64,000 nt of DNA, taken from the NCBI GenBank assembly GCA_038049695.1, contig CP142452.1, forward strand, positions 53,836,501 to 53,900,500, given 5' to 3'. This DNA comes from Cinnamomum chago (Eukaryota > Streptophyta > Magnoliopsida > Laurales > Lauraceae). The notes beneath the pieces were generated by a model that was not told where the DNA came from, did not search any database, and saw only the letters and a list, made by a program, of their open reading frames with translations. Positions 31,337 through 43,317 of this stretch are shown in pieces. Made by a program: the position numbers and the translations under genes. How positions within the stretch are numbered: the stretch's first letter is position 1; each line of letters begins with the position of its first letter.

Positions 31337-34300
31337 GGATGCATCACAAGAAGATAAGGACCTTTACACGAAATGGGCCAAAGATGATAAGATGGCCAAT
31401 TGTTACATACGGGCATCCATGTCTAGTGTTTTGCAACACCAACATCAATCTTATAAGACTGCATAAGATATTATATCAAACTTAAAGAAAATGTTTGCGG
31501 AACAGGGCAGGCCTGCTAGGTAGGCTGCTATCATGGTTCAAAATAGCGGTATCGATCGCGGTATCGGCCGGGGCAAAAAACCGATATCATATCGGTACCG
31601 GTCGCGGTTATTGTTCCGTCGTGGTCATCGCGGTGTGAAATTTTATTTTAATCCAAAAAAATTGACAAAAATATCCAAAAAAATCCAAAATATGAGAAAA
31701 TACTGGATAACAATATTTTTTCCCTTCAGTAATAACAATAAATCAAAATAATGGCCACCATAAGTCATGAGTCCTGTCTTTGTCGTTGACTCGCTGTCTT
31801 CTCTAGTATTTTATATAATGCAACCATTATTTTGGCTGATGATCAATTTATTAGTGTAAAATATAAGAAAATAAAGATAACATATCAAGTATCATTTAAT
31901 ACTAACTCAATCATCAAATAAGTTGTGAAATCCAAGACCATGAAGATAAAATATTAAAATCTGAAACATGATGGTGAGATAAATAAATAAAAAAGCACTA
32001 GGACATCAAAAGGTTTATGCTTTACCTGAAATTAGGGGAGACTAGAGAGAGAGATTGATGAGCATGACAGCCTAATTCCAAGTGGAGTGTCGCCCAAGCT
32101 CAATATCATCATCATCATCATTTATTCGTTATGGATTGTTAAAGAATACATAATAGTTAAAATAAGGGAGTATGTTGATTTTCTTACCAAAATAAAATGA
32201 TTTGTTCAAGAAATAGTGTTGGAAATATGCAAGAGAATGAGCTAAGGAGGAGGGGTTGCTCTAAGGAGATGAGTGGAGAGGAAGAATGTGGGGGAAGAAT
32301 GAGGAAAAAAGTGAAGAATTTAGGGGTTTTCCCCCATTATTCCATCTTGGCCTATATTTTGACTGAGATGGACCGATATATCAGACGATATATCGGTTAA
32401 ACCGATATTTTCAAAATATCAGCTGAGATGGACCGATATTTTGGAGATATTTTGGTCTGCGATACCGAGACCGATATCACACCAAAATATCGGATCGGTA
32501 TGGGCCGATACCGGTTCATATCGGCCGATATGAACCGGTATCAGCATTTATTTTATACCATGGTTGCTATGAGGGTGCTTATAAGCACCAAGATGGCTAA
32601 AGGCACATCAATATAGGACCACATGCTAAAGATGATGGACTCATTGAACGAGTTAGATGTACTGGGGGCTGCGATTGATGCAGAATCACACATTGACATA
32701 ATCATCGAGTCACTGCCAGATTCATTTAACATTTTCAAGGTCAATTATAATATGAATAAGATGAATTTGACTTTAGCTGAGCTGTCTAGCGAGCTGGTAG
32801 CGACTGAGGGAATTATGAAGAAGAAGCCAACTGCCCTGAAGACAGAAAAGTCAGTTGCCTAGTCCAAGCCAAAAGGCAAAGGGCGGAAAGGCAAGAAGAA
32901 ATCAATTTCGAAGGGTCCTAAGGTGGAGAATGGTCCTAATGGTGGTGTGGCCAAGGCTAAGGGTTCGGGAACAAAAGGAAAGTGTTTCCATTGTGGTATG
33001 ATAGGACATTAGAAAAGGAATTATCCAGATTATCCGTTTAAGAAGAAGACCTCAGGTATGATTGAGTCACTTATTTCTAAAGTTAGTTTTGCAACTGGTA
33101 CTTCAGAATCCTAGTGTGTTGACTCTGGTGCAAATAATCACATCTGTAATATGTTGTAGGGGTTCAGGGAAACTAGGAGGCTTAATGACGGAGAAATCAT
33201 TGTCAACCTAGGATCTGATGCTAAGGCGGAAGCGGTCTCAGTGTGAGTTATTACCTTATGTTTTTCAGATAATACGTTGGTTTTGTCAGACACTCTATAT
33301 GTACCATCTTTAAGACGGAATTTCTCTAGTTTGGTGAATAAAAGTTATTCTATTACTTTTGGTATTGAAGTTATCATAAAGAGAAATGGTACTTTTATAT
33401 GTTCTAGCATGGTAACCAATGAAATTTATTTGTTAACTCCCACAATGTATGAGATACATGATACCGAAACAATTAATAGGCCATCAGTAAAGAGAAAGAC
33501 ACCTTCATCTAATCTAACAAAACTTTGGCACCTGAGGCTAGGTCATATAAACATAAACAAGATTAATAGGCTGGTGAAAGATGGTATCTTGCCTTCATTG
33601 GTGGTAAAACCAATGCCTGTCTGCCAATCCTGTCTGGAAGGAAAAATGACCAAAATACCCTTTTCATCTAAGGGCAATAGGGCCAAAGATTTATTGGAAT
33701 TAGTGCATAGTGATGTGTGTGGACCCATGAATGTCAGAGTCAGAGGAGGCTATGAGTACTTCATCAATTTCACAGATGATTACTTAAGATATGGATACAA
33801 ATACCTTATGCACCGCAAGTCCGAGGCTTTTGAAAAGTTCAAAGAGTTTCGAGCAGAAGCGGAAATGGAATTAGGTAAAAGTATCAAGACTCTTTGATTA
33901 GATCGAGGAGGGGAATATCTTTCTGCTGATATTATGGATACTTATTAGAAAATGGGATTCTATCATAGTTGTCTGCTTCTGGAATGCCTCAATAGAATGG
34001 AGTAGCGGAAAGAAGGAACCAGACTCTTTTAGATATGATTAGGCCTATGCTGAATTTCTCAGGATTGCCTATATCTTTTTGGTGACATGCCTTGGATACT
34101 GCAATGTACATACTAAACCTTGTACCATCTAAGTCTGTACCTAAGACTCCCCGGGAGTTGTGGTCTGGGTGAAAGTCTTGCCTACAACATTTACACATTT
34201 GGGGTTGTCCAGCACACGTGCTGAAGGTTAAGACGGATAAGCTAGAATTGAAGTCGGAAGTATGCATGTTTGTATGATATCCTAAAGGAACTAAAGGTTG

Positions 34301-34506
34301 GTTATTCTATAATCTCAGAGAGCAGAAAGTGCTTGTCAGCACCAATGTAGTTTTTCTAGAAGAAGATTATATGATAGACCGGAAATCTTTAGAAAAGGTG
34401 ATCATGGAAGAGATTTAGGAGCAATCAATTCCAAATCCAAGTATGACCGAACTTGAAGAAGAACCGCCAAGTATGACCGAAATTGAAGAAGAACCGCCCT
34501 TACCAG
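31337..34506 (+). pseudogene. Copia-1 gag, protease and integrase remnants
   Basis: Gag remnants lie at 31337-31531 and from 32571 to about 33010, with a zinc knuckle of the type CFHCGMIGH near 32985. They are followed by a protease-like segment (about 33105-33330), the GAG-pre-integrase HLRLGH..CQSCLEGK zinc region (about 33525-33645) and the integrase core to about 34290. The pieces resemble the corresponding parts of Copia-2. The stretch is interrupted by the MITE and many other breaks; it is noncoding now. Confidence 0.8.
31532..32562. mobile_element. hAT-type MITE, 1.03 kb, in Copia-1 gag
   Basis: It starts CATGGTTCAAAATA and ends with the inverted counterpart TATTTTATACCATG. It is flanked by 8 bp GCTGCTAT (31524-31531) and GTTGCTAT (32563-32570), matching at seven of eight positions, as expected for an old hAT duplication. 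Copia-1 gag similarity resumes directly on both sides. Both subterminal regions are packed with CCGATATCGG/CGGTATCGG-type motifs. No transposase frame was seen, so it is non-autonomous. MULE is a less likely alternative, because a 9 bp duplication can also be argued. Confidence 0.75.
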
Positions 34507-36016
34507 TGTTAGGATTTTTGTATGTTGCTAATTTGATGGATACACTATCTCTTTCACCGTCAATTGATCGCACACTCATGCATCTTAGTTTGGACTTTGA
34601 AATTTGAGTTCCTAGCTTGCATATGCATTTGATTTTCAAATGACTTCATCCTGCATGTTTTAGAACTTAAAATGCTCTTTAGAAAACCTAGTTCTTCATG
34701 CATGATTTTTGAAATCAAGTTAGGCATTGAGGTTCATGTTTTGCATACATCTCTCATTTTTAGAATCTTTTTAGTATGCATGAAACATATTGGCATGGAG
34801 TTCCTGTTTGCATAAAACATTTTCTCAAAAATCGTTTGGAACTACAGCCAGGCCAATGTACCCGGTTGACCGAGCCATGCACCAGGTCAACCGGGAAAAC
34901 TAGCCGTTGGCCAATATGACCGTTGGACCTGGTTGACCGAAGCAACTAGCCGTTGGACTATTTTTTTGTATAAAAGTCCATTTCATTCCTCACTTTGAAG
35001 GGGCTTGTTGGGTGAATCTTTGGAACTGTATTGAAGCCTAAGGAAGAGGAATGAGCTGAGAAAGCTAGAGGGCAAATGGAAATCCAAATGCTTGAGATTT
35101 AAAGGTATATCTTTCCAAGTTAAGTTTGATTTCCATTCCCTTTGAAATCCATGCATATTCAACTCTTTGTAAGTCCATATCAGCATGATTTCTAGCTTTA
35201 ACTGAGTCGTTTTGCAAACACCAAATCACTTAAGCATATTAGATTGTTTTGCAAACACTCATGTCTCAATCACATGTGTTTTAGTCTTTAAACTTCATAC
35301 AACTTGTGTAGTATGTCTTTCCAAGTTGTTTTGAATATTTCATGTGATTAGTTCATCACTTCAATCATCAATTTTTGTGCTTAGATTTTCAAATGCATCA
35401 AGCATACATTTAAGAGTTTCATTTTAGAAATTGATTGAAGTAAACATTCATACACTTTGAGCACACACCTTAGCTACTTGTTAATGTATGTTTGTATCTT
35501 GTTTTAACTTTCATATCAGCCTAATTAAGAGGCAAATGTATTGAACTTTAATTGTATCTCTCAAAGTGTTTGTGTAGACACTTCTTTGAGAAATTTTTTT
35601 GTAAAGGTAATTGCTTAGCCTAAGAAAAGCATATTGTAGAGGTTATTGCTTAGCCTTTGAAAATCATCTTGTTAAGGTTATTGCTTAGCCTAGAAAAGTA
35701 CAATGATAGGTTGTTGTTTAGCCTAGAAAAATATCACTATAGAGGTTATTGCTTAGCCCATTAAAAAGCATTCACAGTGGAAATCCGTTGGATCACAAGC
35801 CGGTAGTGGATGTAGTCATTGAGGCCGAACCACTATAAATCCTTGTGTGATGGTGCTTGCTTTGTGGTGATCGTTTCAGTTAGCTTCCGCGTTTATTTAC
35901 TTAATCATCACTTGTGACTAATTGAACTATAAAAGTTAAAATTGAGCATTATTGGTCACTAAATTGTACCTCACCCTATTCACCCCACCTCGAGGGTTAA
36001 GGATCACGGACTTTCA
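34507..36016 (+). repeat. 5' LTR of SIRE-2n
   Basis: Starts TGTTAGGATTTTTG, ends GGACTTTCA. It has TATAAAA at 34969-34975 preceded by three GGTTGACC/GGTCAACC sites (about 34863, 34884, 34931), a five-copy hairpin repeat (35606-35758) and the TAGTGG..CCACTA stem near 35803-35833. Confidence 0.9.
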
Positions 36017-36018
36017 AT

Positions 36019-36031
36019 TGGTATTAGAGCC
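36019..36031 (+). promoter_or_regulatory. Primer-binding site of SIRE-2n
   Basis: TGGTATTAGAGCC, one base off the initiator tRNA-Met complement, three bases after the LTR. Confidence 0.8.
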
Positions 36032-36116
36032 TTGTGTTCTATATTAGGATCAAGTGTTTTGGAACTCTTGATTAGGTGTAAAAAACCTAGAGTCAAAACC
36101 CTAGTGTTGTGTTTTC

Positions 36117-37498
36117 TTGAAGATCATTAGAAAGGACTCCACTTTGTTAGATTGTGTAGATTCTTCTAGACCCCTCGTTCCATCTATTGGAGATTTAAAC
36201 TTTCAATTTAATGAATCTCAATTTGATTTAAAAGAAGAAGAACAACAAGCTTATGATGAATTATGTACATTTTCCTTAGAGCTTGTTAAGAAAAATAAAA
36301 AATTAAAAGAAAAATCTAAAAAGCTAAACAAAGAATTAGTCTCTTCTAATGATGAACTTAGAGAAAATAAAGAGATAATACATTGCTTATACTCTAAGTT
36401 TATGATCTCTTTGCAAAACCTATCTAATGTTTAAGATGAACTAAATGAAATTAAGATAAGTTGTGATGGGCTTAATAAAGAAAATTTAAATCTAAGAGAT
36501 CAATTAAAAAGGCAAGATGAAGACATTATAAATTTAGAATCCAAATTGACTATTTCCAAGGAAAACTTGTCTAATACTCAAAGTAATTTAAAAACTCTAG
36601 AACTTGGATCTAATGTTGTTAATGAACTTAAATTTGAATTAAAAATTGCCTATGAAGAGTTAAACAACCTTAAGGGATTGAAAATGAACTCATCAAGGTT
36701 AAAAATGAAAATTCAACCCTTAAAAAACAAGTCACTAAACTTGAAAGCCACAAACAAAAGTATGAGTGCAAATTTACCCAAGGTGAAGAGAAATTTGAAA
36801 AATCATTTAGATTGGGTAAATCTCAAAGAGATAGGACGGGTCTTGGATTTGATAGGTATACTTCACATGGCCCTAATTTTACCAACCATTTGTGAAAGGT
36901 GAGTCCTCATTCTCCTTTGCCCAAAACAAAATGTCATTATTGTGGTAATGAAGGGCATTTCAAATTTGAGTGCAAATTAAGAAAAAGTCATATGTCTAAA
37001 CCCATTTTTGAACTTAAGAAAGCAAAATCTAATTCTATGAAGGGTAAGACATTGAATTCCAAGGAAGACTCTAGGAAGTTCAAACAAATTAAAACATTTC
37101 AACAAGAGTCTTCTAAGATAGATTTTAAAAAGACTAAACAAAACAAAAATAGTCAAAATAAATCTATCAAAAAGAAACTTCTCACTTTACCTCTTCTAAC
37201 GTTGGAAATGAAAGAACTCTTGAAAAAGGTTGAAAAGTTAAACCTAAAGTTCAAAAGACAAATAGAGGAGGAAAAGCTAAAAGAAATGAGAAGAATAAAA
37301 AGAAAATGAAACACCAACTTCCAAAGACTAATCATCAATCTAAATTTAAAAAGGTCAAACCTCAAACCTCAAATTTAAAAATGTCAAGTCTAAAAGAACT
37401 CAATCTTTATCTCCACTAGTTGGTAGGATTTCAAACATAGACTCCAAAGTTCAAGACCTTAGACGGATACCTAAGGTTGGACCTTTAGACAAATACTA
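36117..37498 (+). pseudogene. SIRE-type gag remnant of SIRE-2n
   Basis: It has the same layout as the intact gag at 12719-14293: Lys/Glu-rich coiled coil, a CCHC knuckle CHYCGNEGHFKFEC near 36935, SKPIFELKK and a basic tail. It is broken in a few places and is a fossil coding region. Confidence 0.8.
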
Positions 37499-37633
37499 AG
37501 GCATTTTAATTAGATAGGACCAACCATTTCTCATTGTTATATGTGTAGTTGGTCATGAGTCTAGTTCTTTCTATCTTTCTTAGTATCTTTTATAGGTTTC
37601 AGATTCATTTGTTTGAGATTTACTGGTTGAAAA
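37499..37633 (+). other. SIRE-2n noncoding interior, left of the nested solo LTR
   Basis: Short noncoding stretch after gag. No pol similarity seen. Confidence 0.5.
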
Positions 37634-39375
37634 TGTTAGATTGTATGGTCTCAATCCATCAGTTGATGTAATAAATTGATTAATTTCTTTATTCATCAAT
37701 AAAATCATGCTTTCCTTTCATGAGATGAATGATGTTTTATTACTTCATGCACATGACCAATACATATGACATAATGGTTCATGAGATGAACCGGGTCCCA
37801 TTAGTATATTAAATGTGATATATGTATATGGATGAGATCCACATACAGGAGACATGTGTTACAAATCTTATACTTAAAAATATCTTCACAACCAGTGATG
37901 AGACTGGGCATCTCATTTGATAAGGTTGCAGCACTTTGATCACTATGAGATAGTGTGATTTGTCTCGATCATTAGAATGTAAGATTCTGGATCATGGTGC
38001 TGGTACATTGGATGTATTGAAGGACCATGAGAAGCACCTTATGAAATACTGTCTTGATTTAAGGTCTGCTCTCATAATTTCCTAGCAATAGGCTCTCAAT
38101 CCTGAGACATTGATGAACTCAAGTTTCTATCTATGCATTTGGTTTGAGTCATCAATGAGTGAGGTCAACTGTAGGTCAACACCTCGGTGTCTTGGGCACG
38201 TGGTACTAGGACTGTGGGGACATCTAATGGTCAAGATGGGATCTATCTATATTATCCCCTTGTGTCAATTAATGGATTTGTCATTAGTAAGTGCGCACCC
38301 ATCTCGATTAAGAGTTAATTGGATGGTACTGATGAACACTGTGATTAATTGGGGCTCAAGGATAATAAGATGTGGATCTAAGATTGGATGAGATAGATTT
38401 ATTCCAATTAATCCATGGATAAGGATGGAGGGGCCTACTTGTGGTAATTGGGAAGTTTAGGGTCTTCATTGTAATTTATTTCTAAAACTAGAGTGCAGTT
38501 GCATTTATATAGTGGTATTATTTGCAATTAACTGTGAGCCCGGATTGCACATGAGATGTGGGGTCGCATGTCCCAGTTGGAGCCAGCTTTCTATGGAATC
38601 CCTAGTGATCCCCACGCTAGCCCAAGTTATTAGAAAGATTTTATTCTTACTTGAACTCCAAAAGAAAGGATTTAGAAAGTTACTATTTCTATTTGAAGTG
38701 AGACTTCTAATAGTGGTAATAGTAAGTTACTAATTATAATGGAAGTAAGACTTCTATTTAAATTAGAAAAAAGAGAGTTACTAATTGTTAAAGAAGTGAG
38801 ACTTCTATTTCAATTAGATAACAAAGAGGAGGTTTTGTAAAAGCTATAAATAGAGGAGATTATAGGGCTAGACGTCCTCAAGAAAATCCTCACCTAGGGA
38901 TTCACGCCCAAGCCTTGTATGTGCAGGAGTTACACATGCTTCTTCTCCTCTCTTCCCTCTTCTAGTTCTCTTCTAGTTCCTTGGGGTTTCTGTAGAGTTT
39001 TCTCTTAGAGATCCCACCCATCTTCTTGAGAAAAGAGACCTAATATATGGGTCATAGCATGGAAGATCAAAAGGTCTTGAAGATTCTTGTTTGATACGTG
39101 AAAGTGTTTCATCATCAAAGAAAGACGCAACTTCTCCATTAGAGCACAACCGGGCTCCAAAGGTATAATCTACTTCTCTACTTGTTGTAGATTATTTTGT
39201 TGCAAGTAGTTTCTGATTTCTATCTTCTAGATAGGTTATATTGCTGTACATGATTGATGAGAAGGAGGGATTGCATCCTGGATTGGGTTTTATAGCCTTC
39301 TGGATAGTTGATCCCTGAGTCAAGTGGGTCAAAAAGTTTTGAAAACCTATCCACGAGGCCCACCTATTTCCAACA
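37634..39375 (+). mobile_element. Solo Angela-like copia LTR in SIRE-2n
   Basis: 1,742 bp, TGTTAGATTGTATGG to CACCTATTTCCAACA, with a perfect TSD GAAAA (37629-37633 and 39376-39380). Same family as the LTRs at 50032-51729, 47316-49074 and 57396-59025. It has a TATA box CTATAAATAG at 38844-38853 and three palindromes GAAGT(G/A)AGACTTC at 38695, 38742 and 38793 upstream of it. Confidence 0.92.
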
Positions 39376-40672
39376 GAAAATGCATTTTGAATTTAAAAGG
39401 TATTTTATGATAAAATGGATGTTTTTGATCAATTTGATTTGAAAAAGATTTTCTTAAAAGTTACACTTTCATAGTCAATTGATTTGTTTTTCCAAATTTG
39501 TTTACATTTGAATGGATTCATAGTCAACCCATACTTGTCAAATTAATTTTTTTTGAAAAATGATTTTTCTTAGTCGTACAAGTCTTTAGTATTTTAAATG
39601 GAATTATTTAGAATTGATTTCATAAAATCTCTTTTCTAAATTTTATTAAGCTTGTAGGATAGCTGGGTTAGGGGTAGATTGTGTGTAGACCGTCCCTAAA
39701 AAATTCTGGACTTTTTACTCTGAACCTGATCAGAAAATCTGGTTTCTCCTGTTGACTCGATCGACATCATGGAGTGACTGATCGACCGGGCGTGTGCTTT
39801 CAGTGATTTAAAACTATTTAGTCTGGGCTGTTTCTGTTTCAAACAGAACTTATTCTTGTTGAGCAGGTCAACATCCTTGGGCTCGGTTTCCTCTTCCAAT
39901 CTGCTTCCTGAGTTGGTTATCGTCCTCTTAAACCTGGTTCAGCTGATGTGGTTCCTTCATCAATATTCCTAGTTGAGGACAGATCTCATTCTTGTAGCCT
40001 TGTAGCCGTTCATCTTTTTCCATCATCTTCTCTAGGCTCCAACTCATCTCCAAGTATGTAGATTACTTCTCTCTACTTGAACACCTTTTTTTTTTTTTTT
40101 GAGATCTTGCTAGCGTATCCAGAGATCAAACTTCACTCAGTCCCAATGCTGTGATGCTCGATCCAGTAGCCAGTTTATCCAAGCTCTATATTCCAATCCT
40201 TGGTTTTAGTTTCTGAAGTGTGTGGCTGATCAATTGTTTGAAGTTATGTCTTTTGCCTTCTTTGAGGAGTATTTGTAGCCATCTGTACACATATTTTGGG
40301 CATATATCATCTGTGGATTACTTAGCTTCAATTTCTGCACTCCAACTGTTTGTCAGATTGCCTAAACCACAACTCTTTCAGTCTGCTGTAGCTATGCTCA
40401 TTTTCAGCTCTTAGTTATCACTAGTAACTACTAAGGGAGCTGTGTATCTGAGTTATATTCTCTAGGAGTCAATCAAGACATCCTAAGTACTCCCCCACCC
40501 ACTGCCTTCGCCTCTTAATTGTCAATCAAATAGAAATTGTGGCTGTTGTTCTCTCTTCTTCTGGCATTAGTGTGTGCTGTCCTAAGTGCTCTTAATGATC
40601 ACTTTCTTCTCTCAAATCTATCCAGCTTTTGCTTATTAGCCTTGAGCATCCTACACTTTGATATCTTCAAGG
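39376..40672 (+). other. SIRE-2n noncoding interior, right of the nested solo LTR
   Basis: No pol domains recognised. It contains a GACTCGATCGAC/GATCGACCGGG palindrome-like segment at 39753-39790 and a poly-T run at 40087-40100. Otherwise featureless. Confidence 0.5.
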
Positions 40673-41470
40673 ATGACTCGCACCAAGCAAACGTTTAGGA
40701 GGCCAAACAAGAAGTCTAAAACAGGCCAAGCTTCATCTTCCCATAGATCTCCTTCAACCTCTCCTAAAGTTGCTCCTCCTCAAGTGATTCGATTCAATCC
40801 CATTCCTTCTCCATCTTCTGTTGTCAAATCTTTTCGGAACAAAGGAATTATAGTGGAGAAGAAGTGCATAGTTGAAGATCTAGTGGACTACGATGTCCCT
40901 GCTATTCTAGAAGCCATTGGTTGAGGTAGTATTCTGACTTGGAGTGGCAACACATATGCATCTTCTGTCCATGGCCTGTATGAGTCTATCTGTGCCTCCA
41001 CTACAAACTCATTTACAATCCGATTCTTTCATGGTGAAGAGGTGGTCACCACAGAAAAGATTTCCTCCATCTTGGGCATTCCTAGGTCTAATGGACCGAA
41101 GTTTATTTCTGAAGTTCTACCTCTTGATGAAAGAGATTCAGTGACTAGAGCTCTCTGTGGAAAATCTGAGAACTGGTCAGCCAAGAACTGACTGTAAGCC
41201 TCTTCCATGATTCCTTCCCTTCGTATCATTCATATCATTTTCACTTATTCCATCTATCCAAGGAAAGGGAATAGGACGGAAGTGACTCCTTACATGGCCA
41301 ATCTCTTGCACAAGGTGATTTCGGGTGTTCCGATGTGCTTACCTTCAGTCATCATGCACCATATCATCCGAGTTATCTGTTCTGCATTACATTTTCAATT
41401 TCATTTGGTAAGAGGTGCTGCTAAAAGGTATTTGTTTTCTCATGTATACAGGTTCCTTTGCAATTCGATG
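40673..41470 (+). pseudogene. Env-like / putative plant transposon protein remnant of SIRE-2n
   Basis: The frame opening at 40673 begins MTRTKQTFRR, is basic and Ser/Pro-rich, then has KSFRNKGIIVEKKCIV. Further right are stretches like TNSFTIRFFHGEEV, ISSILGIPRSNGP, and SLRIIHIIFTYSIYPRKGNRTEV with MANLLHKVISGVPMCLPSVI. This series resembles the extra ORF downstream of pol in SIRE/Maximus elements (env-like; putative plant transposon protein, PF20167 type). It is broken in several places. Family call from memory of motifs. Confidence 0.6.
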
Positions 41471-41472
41471 AG

Positions 41473-41786
41473 AAAGGGGGAGAAAATATCCAACAAAGGA
41501 GGAGAGAAGATTAGATCTAACTAAGGGGGAGATCTGTCCAAGGACTGAAGAGGGAGAACGCACTTGAATGCGAATCAAAGTTCAGAAAACTTAAAGGAAA
41601 AGCTTAGAGCAAGGGGAGAGCTCTAACGAAGGGGGAGAAAACTTGAAAAAGTTTAAGCTCACGCCGAATCAGTCGTTCGGACGAAGCTACATTCAAGAGG
41701 TTTCTAGAACAAATCAGTTTAGAAAAATTGAAGTCCTAGAAGTGTTGTGATCGTCTTAGTTGCCATCAAATTGCAAAGGGGGAGAT
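41473..41786 (+). promoter_or_regulatory. Repeated polypurine tracts before the SIRE-2n 3' LTR
   Basis: AAAGGGGGAGA-like tracts occur near 41473, 41499, 41523, 41550, 41605 and 41628, with the LTR-proximal one at 41774-41786. The layout parallels SIRE-1n. Confidence 0.7.
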
Positions 41787-43312
41787 TGTTAGAATTTTTG
41801 TATATTGCTAATTTGATGGATACACTATCTCTTTCACCGTCAATTGATCACACACTCATGCATCTTAGTTTGGACTTTGAAATCTGAGTTCCTAGCTTTC
41901 ATATGCATTTGCTTTTCAAATGACTTCATCCTGCATGTTTTAGAACTTAAAGTGCTCTTTAGAAAACCTAGTTCTTCATACATGATTTTTGAAAAATCAA
42001 GTCAGGCATCGAGGTTCATGTTTTGCATACATCTCTCATTTTTAGAATCTTTTTAGTATGCATGAAACATATTGGCCTAGAGTTCCTTTTGCATAAAACA
42101 TTTTCTAAAAAATCGTTTGGACCAGGCCAGTGTACCCGGTCGACCGAGCCATGCTCCAGGTCAACTAGGAAAACTAGCCGTTGGCCCGGTCAACCGAAGG
42201 GTCATGGGGTCGACCGAAGCAATTAGCCGTTGGACTGTTTTTTTTTTTTTTTTTATAAAAGTCCGTTTCATTCCTCACTTTGAAGGGGCGTGTTGGGTGA
42301 ATCTTTGGAACTGTATTGAAGCCTAAGGAAAAGGAATGAGCTGAGAAAGCTAGAGGGCAAATGGAAATCCAAATGCTTGAGATTTAAAGGTATATCTTTC
42401 CAAGTTAAGTTTGATTTCCATTCCCTTTGAAATCCATGCATATTCAACTCTTTGTAAGTCCATATCAGCATGATTTCTAGCTTTAACTGAGTCGTTTTGC
42501 AAACACCAAATCACTTAAGCATATTAGATTGTTTTGCAAACACTCATGTCTCAATCACATGTGTTTTAGTCTTTAAACTTCATACAACTTGTGTAGTATG
42601 TCTTTCCAAGTTGTTTTGAATATTTCATGTGATTAGCTCATCACTTCAATCATCAATTTTTGTGCTTAGATTTTCAAATGCATCAAGCATACATTTAAGA
42701 GTTTCATTTTAGAAATTGATTGAAGTAAACATTCATACACTTTGAGCACACACCTTAGCTACTTGTTAATGCATGTTTGTATCTTGTTTTAACTTTCATA
42801 TCAGCCTAATTAAGAGGCAAATGTATTGAACTTTAATTGTATCTCTTAAAGTGTTTGTGTAGACACTTCTTTGAGAAAATTATTTTGTAAAGGTAATTGC
42901 TTAGCCTTAGAAAAGCATAGTGTTGAGGTTATTGCTTAGCCTTTGAAAATCATCTTGTTAAGGTTATTGCTTATCCTAGAAAAGCACATCGATAGGTTGT
43001 TGTTTAGCCTAGAAAAACATCACTGTAGAGGTTATTGCTTAGCCCATTAAAAAGCATTTTTAGTAGAAATCTGGTGGGGTGTTGGATCACAAGCCGGTAG
43101 TGGATGTAGGCATTGAGGCCAAACCACTATAAATCCTTGTGTGATGGTGCGTGCTTTGTGGTGATTTTTTCAATTAGCTTCCACATTTATTTACTTAATC
43201 ATCACTTGCGAGACTAATTGAACTATAAAAGTTAAAATTGGTCATTATTGGTCACTAAGTTGTACCTCACCCTATTCACCCCCCTTCTAGGGTTAAGGAT
43301 CATGGACTTTCA
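41787..43312 (+). repeat. 3' LTR of SIRE-2n
   Basis: 1,526 bp, same layout as 34507-36016. The hairpin repeat cores are at about 42892, 42927, 42962, 42995 and 43030. It ends ATGGACTTTCA before the TSD ACCAG. Confidence 0.9.
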
Positions 43313-43317
43313 ACCAG

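Larger units (their letters stand above)
34507..43312 (+). mobile_element. SIRE-2n: non-autonomous SIRE-like element with gag and env-like remnants
   Basis: 8,806 bp including a nested solo copia LTR (37634-39375), so about 7.06 kb of its own. TG..CA LTRs are at 34507-36016 and 41787-43312, with a perfect TSD ACCAG (34502-34506 and 43313-43317) in Copia-1. It has a degraded iMet primer site, a gag-like region homologous to that of SIRE-1n, no pol, and an env-like region before the polypurine cluster. Its genes are broken (several breaks). By eye the LTRs differ by a few percent, so it is older than SIRE-1n, perhaps one to two million years at common rates. Confidence 0.88.
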
